Shown piece by piece: positions 17,080 to 26,518 of a stretch of DNA of 64,000 bases; position 1 is the first letter of the stretch; each line of letters opens with the position of its first letter. The stretch spans positions 1-64,000 of the forward strand of contig NZ_WIXI01000045.1 of NCBI RefSeq assembly GCF_009617585.1. Direction: 5' to 3'. The notes beneath the pieces are model-generated. The model saw only the letters and a program-made list of their open reading frames with translations, was not told the DNA's origin and did no database searches. This DNA is from Endobacterium cereale (GTDB taxonomy: Bacteria > Pseudomonadota > Alphaproteobacteria > Rhizobiales > Rhizobiaceae). The translations under genes were made by a program, and so were the position numbers.

Positions 17080-17197
17080 GATTGATTCTCGCAAAACCGC
17101 AACGGAATCAATTCGTTAAAAATTTGTTACCAACCCTCTGGACATGAAGAATCACTAATGATTCACTGCTCGTCATTCGCAAGCGGCATTGCGAATC
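17080..17197 (+). promoter_or_regulatory. pleC upstream region with five GANTC sites and a CtrA-like half-palindrome
   Basis: GANTC, the methylation site of the cell-cycle methylase CcrM, occurs at 17083, 17104, 17149, 17160 and 17193, five times in 115 bp. Several lie in inverted repeats: ATTGATTC (17080-17087)/GAATCAAT (17104-17111), GAATCA-CTAA-TGATTC (17149-17164), and ATTCGCAA-N6-TTGCGAAT (17075 + 100, i.e. 17175-17196). TTAA-N7-TTAC at 17116-17130 is one base from the CtrA consensus TTAA-N7-TTAA. Regulatory role is inference. Confidence 0.6.
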
Positions 17198-17223
17198 ACC
17201 ACGAGGGATAACCAACGGTCACT

Positions 17224-19572
17224 ATGGCGAACGTGCAGCGGGCAACCGCAGCCGATGAGCGGCTGCGTCTCAAATTTCCTGTTTTCGCGGCTCTCCGCAG
17301 CGCCCTTTCGGGCGGTGGCCTTTCCCTGCGCCCCATTCTTTCCAGTCGTATTCCCCGCGCGGAGCTGTTTCTGAAGCGCTCCATCCCGCTTTTGATCATG
17401 GCCTTCCTGATGGTCATCGCCGCCTCGCGCCTGCTGGCCCTGGTGTCGGAACACGACCGTCTGCAGGGTGCGTCGCGCGAAACCACGCGACTCGTCGCGG
17501 CCACCGCCAGCGCCGCCTTTGCCGGCAATGCCCAGAGTTTTACGGCCAGCGATCGCGCCGCTGCCGAAGCCCGGCTGTTTGCCTTCCTGCCAAAGGATCG
17601 GTTCGAGCCGGGCGCCTCTATCATGTTCGTCAATGCATCGGGCACGATCTTCGGCGGCTCGGCAGGCGCGACACACTATATCGGTCGTCGTCTCGATACG
17701 CTCCTGCCGGAAACCGCGACCGTGCGCCGTTTCGACGATCAGGACGGCATCATCGAGACCGTCTTCGACGACATGCCGCTTTACGCCGCCATCCGCCCGG
17801 TCGGCACCGATGGGAGCCTGATCATCTCGGCCCAGTCGCTGGTCGAGGCCAATGCGCTGTGGCGCCAGCAGGTGTCGCTCAACGTCACTTTGTTTGCCGG
17901 CATTTCCGCCATTCTGCTGATCGTGCTGTATGCCTATTACATGCAGGTCAAGCGCGCCCGCGATGCCGACGATATCTTTCTCGAATCCAACCTGCGCGTC
18001 GAGACCGCTCTGTCCCGCGGTCGCTGCGGTCTGTGGGATTTCGACCTGCCCAATCGTCGGCTCTACTGGTCGCGGTCCATGTATGAAATGCTCGGGCTGC
18101 CACCCGGCGATAACATGCTGTCCTTCTCGGATGCCGCCCGCATGATGCATCCCGCAGACGGCAACCTGTTTGCGCTCGCCCGCGCCGTCGGCCGCGGCAA
18201 TGCCAAGCAGATCGATCAGGTTTTTCGCATGCGCCATGCCGCCGGGCACTATGTCTGGATGCGCGCACGTGCACAGGTCATGGAAACCGGACAGGGCAAA
18301 ACCCATGTCATCGGCATCGCCATGGATGTTACCGAACAGCATCGCCTTGCCCAGCGTTATGCCGAGGCCGACCAGCGTCTGGCCGATGCGATCGAATGCA
18401 CTTCGGAAGCGTTTGTCTTGTGGGACAAGAACGACCGTCTCGTCATGTGCAACGAGCATTACCAACAGGCTTACGGCCTTCCCGACAACGTCCTCGTGCC
18501 CGGTACCGAGCGCAGCAAGCTGATGCTTGCCGCCGCCCGCCCGGTGGTGGAGCGTCGCGTCGCCGATCCCGATATCAGCGGCTTTTCGCGCACCACCGAA
18601 GTGCAGCTTGCAGATGGCCGCTGGCTACAGATCAACGAGCGCCGCACCCGCGATGGCGGCATGGTTTCGGTCGGCACCGACATCTCGCTTCTCAAGCGCA
18701 ACCAGGAACGCCTGCGCGAAAGCGAACGCCGCCTGATGGCAACGATCGGCGACCTCTCCTCCTCGCAGAAGAAGCTGGAGCGCCAGAAAGCAGAGCTTTC
18801 CATGGCCAACAGCAATTATCAGGCCGAAAAGGACCGCGCCGAGGCCGCCAACAAGGCGAAATCCGAATTCCTGGCCAATATGAGCCACGAGTTGCGCACG
18901 CCGCTCAACGCCATTCTCGGCTTCTCCGAGGTTCTGGTAAACGGCATGTTCGGTCCTGTCGGTTCACCGAAATACAGCGAATACGCCCGAGACATCCACG
19001 ACAGCGGCAAACACCTCCTGAACGTCATCAACGACATTCTCGACATGTCGAAGATCGAGGCGGGTCACATGATGGTGCAGGCCGAGCGCATGGATCTGAC
19101 GCCGCTGATCGAGGAAAGCTTGCGTCTGACCGCCATTCTCGCCCAGGAAAAAGGCGTCAGCTTCAACCACCGCCTCGCCGACGGCCTCTCCATGGTGGGC
19201 GACCGCCGCGCCATGAAACAGATCCTGCTCAACCTTTTGTCCAATGCGGTGAAATTTACCGACAAGGGCGGCCATGTGGAGCTGCGCGCGCATCGCACCG
19301 ACAAGGGCCTGATGCTGACGATCGCCGATACCGGCATCGGTATTCCCAAGGCGGCGATGAACAAGATCGGCCAGCCCTTCGAACAGGTTCAGAGCCAGTA
19401 TGCGAAGAGCAAGGGCGGCTCGGGCCTCGGGCTTGCCATCTCCCGCTCGCTGGTGGCCCTGCATGGCGGCCGCATGCGCATCCGCTCACGCATGGCCAAG
19501 GGCACGGTCGTATCCCTGTTCATCCCGCACCGGAAACTGCCGGCATTGCCGATGCAGAAACGGGCTGGATGA
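17224..19572 (+). CDS. pleC: PleC-like cell-cycle sensor histidine kinase/phosphatase
   Basis: 782 aa. Two membrane helices (about residues 54-74 and 220-241) bracket a periplasmic domain of about 145 aa. Then come two PAS regions (about 260-370; 385-500), a linker coiled coil, the HisKA domain with phospho-acceptor H555 (FLANMSHELRTPLNAILGFS) and an HATPase with N, G1 (IADTGIGIP) and G2 (GGSGLGLAIS) boxes. The MFGPVGSPKYSEYARDIHDSG wording after the H-box is typical of the DivJ/PleC/PdhS group. PleC controls DivK phosphorylation and thus CtrA activity and polarity. The position next to glnE, gntP and degP matches the rhizobial pleC locus. Its stop is 5 bp from the stop of convergent glnE. 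Confidence 0.78.
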   Translation: MANVQRATAADERLRLKFPVFAALRSALSGGGLSLRPILSSRIPRAELFLKRSIPLLIMAFLMVIAASRLLALVSEHDRLQGASRETTRLVAATASAAFAGNAQSFTASDRAAAEARLFAFLPKDRFEPGASIMFVNASGTIFGGSAGATHYIGRRLDTLLPETATVRRFDDQDGIIETVFDDMPLYAAIRPVGTDGSLIISAQSLVEANALWRQQVSLNVTLFAGISAILLIVLYAYYMQVKRARDADDIFLESNLRVETALSRGRCGLWDFDLPNRRLYWSRSMYEMLGLPPGDNMLSFSDAARMMHPADGNLFALARAVGRGNAKQIDQVFRMRHAAGHYVWMRARAQVMETGQGKTHVIGIAMDVTEQHRLAQRYAEADQRLADAIECTSEAFVLWDKNDRLVMCNEHYQQAYGLPDNVLVPGTERSKLMLAAARPVVERRVADPDISGFSRTTEVQLADGRWLQINERRTRDGGMVSVGTDISLLKRNQERLRESERRLMATIGDLSSSQKKLERQKAELSMANSNYQAEKDRAEAANKAKSEFLANMSHELRTPLNAILGFSEVLVNGMFGPVGSPKYSEYARDIHDSGKHLLNVINDILDMSKIEAGHMMVQAERMDLTPLIEESLRLTAILAQEKGVSFNHRLADGLSMVGDRRAMKQILLNLLSNAVKFTDKGGHVELRAHRTDKGLMLTIADTGIGIPKAAMNKIGQPFEQVQSQYAKSKGGSGLGLAISRSLVALHGGRMRIRSRMAKGTVVSLFIPHRKLPALPMQKRAG

Positions 19573-19577
19573 GCCGA

Positions 19578-22535
19578 TCAGGCCGATACCACTCTCCCGA
19601 AAATCTCCCGCCCAGCCTTTGACAACCGCTTCACCTCGCCCTCCAGTGTCTTCAGATCCGGGCAATCTCCCGCCCGGCACAACTGCTCAATCAACCCCTG
19701 CGGTGCCTCGCGCGGATTGAAATCGCCGTCGATGCACAGGCGCACAGTCTGCGACAAAGCCGTAAACAGGATGAGCGCCTCCAGTGCCGTATCGAGATCG
19801 CCCGGCGCCATCATTTTATCGCCCAGCGCCTTCAGCGCCTGCGCCGTGCTCATGCCACCAGTATCCACCTCGACACCGCGCGCCAGCGCGATCAGCTGCA
19901 GATATTGCGCAATGAACTCAATATCGACGAGCCCGCCGGCAATCAGCTTGAAATCCCAGATATCCTTCGGCGGTTTTTCCTGGGTGATCAGCGCCCGCAT
20001 CTCGGCCACCTCCGATGTCACCTTGCCAACATCGCGTTTCTGCCCCAGCACTTCGTCCATGACCACATCCGCCTGGGCACGCAAACTGTCGTCGCCGCAG
20101 ATCACCCGCGCCCGTGTCAGAGCCAGATGTTCCCAAGTCCAGGCCTCCTCACGCTGGTATTTGCCGAATGCGTTGATGCGTGTCGCCACCGGCCCCTTGT
20201 TCCCGGAGGGGCGCAGGCGCAAATCCACTTCGAAGACGATGCCTTCCGCTGTCGGCGCCGAAAGGGCCGCGATCAACCGCTGCGTCAGTCGCGAGAAATA
20301 GCGCATGGAATCGAGCGGTTTCGGTCCGGACGATTCCTCGGCGCTGTCGTCGTAATCATAGAGCAAAATGATATCGACATCGGAGCCCGCAGTCAGTTCA
20401 AAGCTGCCGAGCTTGCCCATGCCGAGCACGATCACCCGACCGCCCGGATATTGTCCGTGCGCCGTCTCCATTTCACGGATCACCGCCGCCAGCGCCTGTT
20501 CGATCAGAAGATCGGCCAGCTCGGAAAAACCACGCGCCGCCACCTCCGCCGAAATCGCCCCGGTCAACAGCCGCACGCCGATCAGAAAACGCTGTTCGGC
20601 TGCAAAGATGCGCAACCGGTCCAGCACATCCTCATGATGGCTGGAACTGCTCAGAAAGTTTCCAAGACGCCCCTTCATGTCCGCCTTGGTCGGCATTTCC
20701 GTCATCAGCCGCGGATCGAGCAGGCCGTCAAACACATGCGGGCGCGCGGCAATGATATCGGCCAGACGCGGCGCGGAAGACAGGATGGTGACGAGCAGCG
20801 ACAGAATGGCGGGATTGCTTCCCAGAAGCGAAAACAGCTGGATGCCGGCAGGCAGGCCGCTCAGAAAGCTGTCGAAGCGCAAGAGAACATCATCCGGTCT
20901 CTTGCCGGCAGCAAAGGCCTGCAAAAGGTCGGGCATCAGCGCCGTCAGCCGTTCGCGTGCCTCTGCCGACTGCATGGCGCGATATCGTCCGGCGTACCAG
21001 CCGCGGATCACGCCGGACATGACGGATGGTCGCTCGAAACCGAGTTTGTCCAGATAGTCCAGCGTCTTCGCGTCGTCCTGTCCGGCGGCAAACACCAGCG
21101 AAACCTTGCCCTCGCCACCTTCCGGTTCCTTCTCGAACAGGCGGGCATAACAACGTTCGACCGTGCGCAGCACCGTGTCCATGCGGGCGGAAAACGCGGC
21201 CGTGTCGGCAAACCCCATCATCAGCGCAATGCGCTTCAGCTCGGCTTCCGTGGTCGGCAGTTTGTGGCTCTGTTCGTCGCGCACCATCTGGATACGGTGC
21301 TCCACATCGCGCAGGAACCAGTAGGCTGCCGTCAGTTCGCGCTCTACCACCGGCGTGATCCAGCGCGCCTGCGCCAGTGCCGAAAGCGTCTCGTCGGTGC
21401 GGCGTGAGCGCAGATCCGTCATCCGCCCACCGGCGATCAACTGCTGCGTCTGCACGAAAAACTCGATCTCGCGAATGCCGCCACGCCCGAGCTTTACGTC
21501 ATGGCCCTTCACGGCAATGTCGCCATATCCCTTGTGCGCATGGATCTGCCGCTTGATGCCGTGAATGTCGGCGATGGCCGCATAGTCGAGATATTTGCGG
21601 AATACAAAAGGCTGCAGCTGTTTGAGAAAAAGCGTACCGGCCGCGATATCGCCGGCCACCGGCCGCGCCTTGATATAGGCGGCACGTTCCCAGTTCTGGC
21701 CCCGGCCCTCGTAATAGATCATCGCCGCATCCATGGAGACGGCCAACGGCGTCGAACCTGGATCGGGCCGCAGCCGCAGGTCGGTGCGAAAGACGTATCC
21801 CTCGCCGGTGCGCTCCTGCAGGATCCGCACCAGCCGGCGCATCATCCGCCCATAGGTTTCCGACGCATCCAGCGGATCGGGCAGCGTACCGCTATCCACG
21901 TCGAAAAACACGACGACATCGATATCGGAGGAATAATTGAGTTCGCCGGCACCGTGCTTGCCCATGCCGATCACGGCAAGACCGCTGCCACCGCTCGGTT
22001 CGTTCGGATCGGCCAGTTTCAGCTTGCCGCTGCCATGCGCATTCAGGAGAAGATGATCGATCGCCGCCGCCACCGCCGCATCGGCCAGTGCCGTCAGCCA
22101 GCGTGTCGTGTCAAAGGCGGAGAACAGCCGCGCCAGATCGGCGATTGCGATGACAAAAGCCGCCTCGCGCTTGGCGCGTCGCAATGCGACCATCACCTCG
22201 GCTTCGGAAGGAACGGTGCCCCCCTTACCCGGACGCCAGCAATTGCGAGCACGCGCGACAATGCTATCCAAAAGCGGCTCCAGCGGTTCGCTGGTGGCGT
22301 CGGAGAGAATGGAGGGGGTTATCACCGCCGTCTCGCGCAGATAAGGCGACAGGCTGAAGACCGAAACCACGAAATCCCTGAGCGGCGTCTCCTCCGCCAT
22401 CAGCGTCGCGATGGCCGGCTCAGCCGCCGCCATCTCCTTCAGCGCCGTCATGGCCGCCTTGGCCTCGGTCTTGTTGAACGGCCTTATGACATCCGCGTTG
22501 ACGGCATCAAGCCGCTTTTCGTTCGTCATGGTCAC
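19578..22535 (-). CDS. glnE: Bifunctional glutamine synthetase adenylyltransferase/adenylyl-removing enzyme
   Basis: 985 aa, full length. Two nucleotidyltransferase domains: the N-terminal one with YSSDIDVVVFFD (about residue 205) and the C-terminal one with GSDVDIILLYDYDD (about 720), each followed by helical GlnD-PII-uridylylase-like regions (ERAAYIKARPVAGD; EHLALTRARVICGD). It adds or removes AMP on glutamine synthetase in response to PII and nitrogen status. Start ATG at 22535. Convergent with pleC with almost no intergenic space. Confidence 0.96.
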   Translation of the reverse strand: MTMTNEKRLDAVNADVIRPFNKTEAKAAMTALKEMAAAEPAIATLMAEETPLRDFVVSVFSLSPYLRETAVITPSILSDATSEPLEPLLDSIVARARNCWRPGKGGTVPSEAEVMVALRRAKREAAFVIAIADLARLFSAFDTTRWLTALADAAVAAAIDHLLLNAHGSGKLKLADPNEPSGGSGLAVIGMGKHGAGELNYSSDIDVVVFFDVDSGTLPDPLDASETYGRMMRRLVRILQERTGEGYVFRTDLRLRPDPGSTPLAVSMDAAMIYYEGRGQNWERAAYIKARPVAGDIAAGTLFLKQLQPFVFRKYLDYAAIADIHGIKRQIHAHKGYGDIAVKGHDVKLGRGGIREIEFFVQTQQLIAGGRMTDLRSRRTDETLSALAQARWITPVVERELTAAYWFLRDVEHRIQMVRDEQSHKLPTTEAELKRIALMMGFADTAAFSARMDTVLRTVERCYARLFEKEPEGGEGKVSLVFAAGQDDAKTLDYLDKLGFERPSVMSGVIRGWYAGRYRAMQSAEARERLTALMPDLLQAFAAGKRPDDVLLRFDSFLSGLPAGIQLFSLLGSNPAILSLLVTILSSAPRLADIIAARPHVFDGLLDPRLMTEMPTKADMKGRLGNFLSSSSHHEDVLDRLRIFAAEQRFLIGVRLLTGAISAEVAARGFSELADLLIEQALAAVIREMETAHGQYPGGRVIVLGMGKLGSFELTAGSDVDIILLYDYDDSAEESSGPKPLDSMRYFSRLTQRLIAALSAPTAEGIVFEVDLRLRPSGNKGPVATRINAFGKYQREEAWTWEHLALTRARVICGDDSLRAQADVVMDEVLGQKRDVGKVTSEVAEMRALITQEKPPKDIWDFKLIAGGLVDIEFIAQYLQLIALARGVEVDTGGMSTAQALKALGDKMMAPGDLDTALEALILFTALSQTVRLCIDGDFNPREAPQGLIEQLCRAGDCPDLKTLEGEVKRLSKAGREIFGRVVSA

Positions 22536-22765
22536 TCCTCCTCACCTGTCTTGCCTGCAAGCTCTAACCCGACACGCAGATTTGAGGAAGCACATCTAAA
22601 TAGATGACTTGCCAACTATTGACGAAACACACTTTCGGCAGATTTAATCAGGGCCCCACTTCCATGGAGCCGCCCGGCTCCATCAACCGCGCCCGCCTCC
22701 CTCCAGATGAACGGAGACATCTGGAATTTCGGAGCCTCCGCGGTCCCATACCTTCGGGAGAGATT

Positions 22766-24172
22766 ATGAGTTCTTCAGACTATATGCTTCTGGCAACCGC
22801 CATCGGCGGTGTTGCCTTTCTTGTCCTGCTGATCGTTTCGAAAGTCAGGTTTCATCCGCTTCTGGCGCTGATCATCACCTCGATCGCCGTCGGCCTCATC
22901 ACCGGCATGCCGGGCGACAAGCTGATCAAGTCCATCGAGGCCGGCGCCGGTCACACACTTGGCGCCGTCGGCCTCGTGGTGGCACTTGGTGCAATGCTCG
23001 GCAAAATTCTCGCCGAAGGTGGCGTCACCGAAGGCATTTCAAACCTGATCATCGCAAAAACCCCGACGCGCATGTTGCCCTGGGCGATGGCCGGTGCCGC
23101 CTTTATCATCGGCATCCCGATGTTCTTCGAGGTTGGCCTCGTCGTTCTTCTGCCCCTGATTTTCAGCGTCGCGCGTAAGCTCGAGGCCCAGAAAGCCATC
23201 AATGGTTCGGCCTATGTCTATGTCGGCGTGCCGGTCATCGCAGCGCTCGCCTCTATGCACGGCATGGTGCCGCCGCATCCCGGCCCGCTGACGGCGATCG
23301 CCTCGCTCAATGCCAATATCGGTGCCACCATGCTGTACGGCTTCGTTGCGGCCATTCCGGCCATCATCATCGGCGGCCCGCTTTATGGCGCGATCGTCAC
23401 GCCACGCCTCAAGGTCAAACCGGATCAGGCGCTGATCGACCAGTTTTCCGTCGATAGCGCCAGCGCGGCGGCAACAGACACGACACCAGCGCAAACCCCG
23501 CCGGGCCTCGGCATCAGCCTGCTGACGGCTCTTCTGCCCGCCGTGTTGATGCTGTTCCATGCCATCGCCGAACTGGTCTTTGCCAAGGGCTCCACGATCC
23601 TTAACATCACCGATTTTCTCGGTGATCCGGCCATCGCCATGCTGATCGGCGTGTTGTTTGCCGCCTGCGTGCTGATCTATGCGCGCGGCGGTGATACCGA
23701 AAAGCTGCGCAATTCCATGTCGGCCAGCGTCAAGCCGATCGCCAACGTGCTGCTGATCATCGCCGGTGGCGGCGCTTTCCAGCATGTGCTGACCGATGCC
23801 AAGGTCGGCGATGCGATCATGCACATGAGCCAGCAGTTCTCACTGTCACCTTTGATACTCGGCTGGTCCATCGCAATGCTGCTCTCAGTTTCAACCGGCT
23901 CCGCCACGGTCGGCATTGTCGGCGCCTCCGGCCTGCTCGCGCCGCTTGCCGGCACCGATACCGCGCTCAACGCCTCGCTTCTGGCCCTGTCGATCGGCTG
24001 CGGTTCGCTGTTCTTCAACTATGCCAACCATGCCGGCTTCTGGCTGGTGAAGGAATCCTTCGGCATGTCAATGGGCGAGGCAACCGCCACCATCTCGGTC
24101 ATCCAGTCGATCGTCTCGGTGGTGGGTCTGGTCATGGTTCTGCTGATGAACCTCGCACCGCCGCTGGTGTGA
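22766..24172 (+). CDS. GntP-family gluconate:H+ symporter
   Basis: 468 aa with 12-14 hydrophobic helices. GntP-family segments are visible: LLALIITSIAVGLITGMPG, the AEGGVTEGISN motif after TM3, the VGVPVIAALASMHGMVPPHP region and LSVSTGSATVGIVGASGLLA. It imports gluconate or a related sugar acid. The ATG at 22766 follows CGGGAGAGATT. No gluconate kinase gene is adjacent. Confidence 0.9.
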   Translation: MSSSDYMLLATAIGGVAFLVLLIVSKVRFHPLLALIITSIAVGLITGMPGDKLIKSIEAGAGHTLGAVGLVVALGAMLGKILAEGGVTEGISNLIIAKTPTRMLPWAMAGAAFIIGIPMFFEVGLVVLLPLIFSVARKLEAQKAINGSAYVYVGVPVIAALASMHGMVPPHPGPLTAIASLNANIGATMLYGFVAAIPAIIIGGPLYGAIVTPRLKVKPDQALIDQFSVDSASAAATDTTPAQTPPGLGISLLTALLPAVLMLFHAIAELVFAKGSTILNITDFLGDPAIAMLIGVLFAACVLIYARGGDTEKLRNSMSASVKPIANVLLIIAGGGAFQHVLTDAKVGDAIMHMSQQFSLSPLILGWSIAMLLSVSTGSATVGIVGASGLLAPLAGTDTALNASLLALSIGCGSLFFNYANHAGFWLVKESFGMSMGEATATISVIQSIVSVVGLVMVLLMNLAPPLV

Positions 24173-24180
24173 GAATCCTT

Positions 24181-24201
24181 CCTCTCCCCTTGCGGGAGAG
24201 G
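24181..24201. terminator. Hairpin/repeat between gntP and the convergent kinase gene
   Basis: CCTCTCCC-N5-GGGAGAGG, 8 bases after the gntP stop, forms an 8-bp stem. The following sequence up to about 24255 (GGCGCAGCCGAACGCTGGAC...GGTGAGGGG) looks like a dispersed rhizobial intergenic repeat. It probably doubles as terminator for gntP and the convergent kinase gene (stop 24265). Confidence 0.6.
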
Positions 24202-24264
24202 ATAGCAAGTCCTTGTGAGGCGCAGCCGAACGCTGGACGCGCTTGGTGAGGGGTACGACAAACC

Positions 24265-25683
24265 TCACTTCACCGGCGGAAACACCATCGTCACCGTCAA
24301 GCCAGGAACAGCGGCATCGTCGCCATTGGTGGCGGAAAGCTCCAGTGTACCGCCATGCAGCTCCATCACCGCCTCAACCAGCGAAAGGCCGAGACCGGTG
24401 CCCGGCTTGGTGCGGCTTTCGTCCAGACGCACGAAGCGTTTCTTCACCTCGTCGCGCTTGTTCGCCGGAATGCCCGGCCCGTTGTCGCAAACGGATAGCC
24501 GCACGCCATCGGCAGCCTTTGCCAGCTTCACAACGATCTTCTTGTCGCCATCGGCTTCGGCCGCATATTTGATGGCATTGTCGATCAGATTGAAGATCGC
24601 CTGTCCGATCAGCTCGCGATTGCCGTTGACGGTCAGCCCCGGCTCGATCTCCGTCGTCAGCGTCAGCCCTGCCTCGTCGGCCACAGGCTCATAAAGCTCG
24701 GCGCAGTCGGCGGAAATGGCGGATAACTCGACCGGCGTCATTTCAGCTGCAATCGACCCTGCCTCGACGCGCGAAATCATCAGCAGCGCATTGAAGGTGC
24801 GGATCAGTTGGTCGGACTCGCCGATAATGCCTTCCAGCGCATTGCGGCGCACCACTTCATCCTCTTCGCCCAGCGCATCAGCCGCCTTGTTGCGCAGCCG
24901 TGTCAAAGGCGTCTTCAGGTCATGGGCAATGTTATCGGAAACCTGCCGCAGCCCCTCGTTCAGCTTCTCGATCCGCCCCAGCATGGCATTCAGCGAATCC
25001 GACAGCCGGTCGAACTCGTCGCCGGACCGGCCCACCGGCAGGCGCTGCGAAAGATCACCGGCCATTATCTTCTGGCTCGCCGCCGACATGCGATCGATAC
25101 GTTTCAGGGCATTGCGCCCGATGCCGAACCAGATGATGAGAGCGCCGACACCCATGATGGTCAAAGCCACCATCAGCGCCTGTCGCACGATGTATCGAAA
25201 ACGGCTGGGATCGCCGAGATCACGCCCCACCATCATGCGCAGACCATTGTCCAGCTGCTGCACATTGGCGATGGCCATATGCCGGCCCGGCCGCGGCGAT
25301 TCCGAATAGGGCTCGTAGGTGAACGGCATGTCGGTCCAGCCGGTCGTTTCCAGCACGCCGGGCTGCACAGACTGGACATTGCCAGCCAGCATTTCGCCAT
25401 TCGGTCCGGCGATCACATAAAGGTTCGCCCCCGGCTGACGGGCACGCCGTTCCATGATGCGCAACAACAGGTTCACGCCGCCCCGATTATAGGCGCGTTG
25501 AATGTCGGCAATTTCCTCCTGCACGGTCTGCTGGGTCTGCTGCACGAGCAGACGTTCCGACATCGCCGTCACATAGAAAACCAGAAAGGCGGCGCAGAGC
25601 GCGAACAGGATGATGTAGAGGCCAGACAGCCGCACCGCCGTCGAACGGAACATCAGCCGAAGCCTCGTCAAAAAGCGGTTCAC
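24265..25683 (-). CDS. Sensor histidine kinase (HAMP, HisKA, HATPase)
   Basis: 472 aa. Two membrane helices (about residues 17-37 and 165-185) around a periplasmic sensor, then HAMP, HisKA with the H-box NIAHDLKTPLTRLRNKA, and HATPase with N, G1 (VCDNGPGIP) and G2 (GTGLGLSLVEAV) boxes. It is translationally coupled to the response-regulator gene (ATGA overlap at 25680-25683) downstream of degP. The degP-regulator-kinase order is conserved in rhizobia and suggests an envelope-related signal, by inference. Confidence 0.9.
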   Translation of the reverse strand: MNRFLTRLRLMFRSTAVRLSGLYIILFALCAAFLVFYVTAMSERLLVQQTQQTVQEEIADIQRAYNRGGVNLLLRIMERRARQPGANLYVIAGPNGEMLAGNVQSVQPGVLETTGWTDMPFTYEPYSESPRPGRHMAIANVQQLDNGLRMMVGRDLGDPSRFRYIVRQALMVALTIMGVGALIIWFGIGRNALKRIDRMSAASQKIMAGDLSQRLPVGRSGDEFDRLSDSLNAMLGRIEKLNEGLRQVSDNIAHDLKTPLTRLRNKAADALGEEDEVVRRNALEGIIGESDQLIRTFNALLMISRVEAGSIAAEMTPVELSAISADCAELYEPVADEAGLTLTTEIEPGLTVNGNRELIGQAIFNLIDNAIKYAAEADGDKKIVVKLAKAADGVRLSVCDNGPGIPANKRDEVKKRFVRLDESRTKPGTGLGLSLVEAVMELHGGTLELSATNGDDAAVPGLTVTMVFPPVK

Positions 25684-26357
25684 GCCTCGTCCTTGATCAT
25701 GTAGCCGGCGCCGCGGATGGTCTTGAGCAAGGGCTTGTCAAAATCCTTCTCGATTTTTGAGCGCAGCCGCGAGACGTGTACGTCGATCACGTTCGTCTGC
25801 GGGTCGAAATGGTAGTCCCAGACGTTTTCGAGCAGCATGGTGCGCGTCACGACCTGACCGGCATTCTTCATCAGATATTCGAGCAGGCGGAATTCGCGCG
25901 GCTGCAGCAGAATTTCCTTGCCGGCACGTTTCACCTCGTGGCTCAGGCGATCAAGCTCCAGATCGCCGACCCGGTAGACCATGTCCTGCTCCGGCGCGCC
26001 CTTGCGGCGACCGAGAACCTCGACACGGGCAAGCAGTTCGGAAAACGCATAAGGCTTGGGAAGGTAATCATCACCACCGGCACGCAGGCCCGTTACGCGG
26101 TCGTCCACCTGGCCCAGCGCTGAAAGGATCAGCACCGGCGTGTTGATGCCGCGCTTCCTCAGTTCGGAAATCACCGACAGCCCGTCGCGGCGCGGCAACA
26201 TGCGGTCGATGACCAGCACGTCATAGGCATTTTCCGTGCCCATGAACAGGCCGCTGTCGCCATCGCTGGCATGGTCCGCCACGATACCGGCCTCGCGAAA
26301 GGCCTTGGTCATGTAGGCGGCGGCTTCAAGATCGTCTTCAATCACCAGAATCTTCAT
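25680..26357 (-). CDS. OmpR-family response regulator
   Basis: 225 aa. Receiver domain with the acidic pair E7-D8-D9, phospho-acceptor D51 (VLVIDRMLPRRDG) and switch Lys (DDYLPKPYAFSEL), then an OmpR/PhoB winged-helix DNA-binding domain (LLQPREFRLLEYLMKNAGQVVTRTMLLENVW). The start at 26357 (MKILVIEDD) is the standard receiver start; the open frame upstream is not conserved in type. Partner of the overlapping kinase gene; lies 161 bp after degP. Confidence 0.93.
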   Translation of the reverse strand: MKILVIEDDLEAAAYMTKAFREAGIVADHASDGDSGLFMGTENAYDVLVIDRMLPRRDGLSVISELRKRGINTPVLILSALGQVDDRVTGLRAGGDDYLPKPYAFSELLARVEVLGRRKGAPEQDMVYRVGDLELDRLSHEVKRAGKEILLQPREFRLLEYLMKNAGQVVTRTMLLENVWDYHFDPQTNVIDVHVSRLRSKIEKDFDKPLLKTIRGAGYMIKDEA

Positions 26358-26518
26358 GTGCGGGACAATAGCCTCGCCCGATGCTTCGGTAAAACCGGAT
26401 TTCTCTGTCCCCACACCCTGATCGTGCTTGATGTCCATCTCTTTAGCTCCATTAAGCGAAAGGCGCCCGAACCTGTTCAGCTCGGACGCCCCCGTTTCAC
26501 ATCAGGACTGAGAGAAAA

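Noticed and set aside
19905..22607. Two long plus-strand frames opposite glnE
   Set aside because: Antisense shadows of glnE with biased composition and no recognisable motif.
26438..26438. Upstream start for the OmpR-family regulator
   Set aside because: The 27 codons before 26357 are not receiver-like; the canonical MKILVIEDD start is at 26357.
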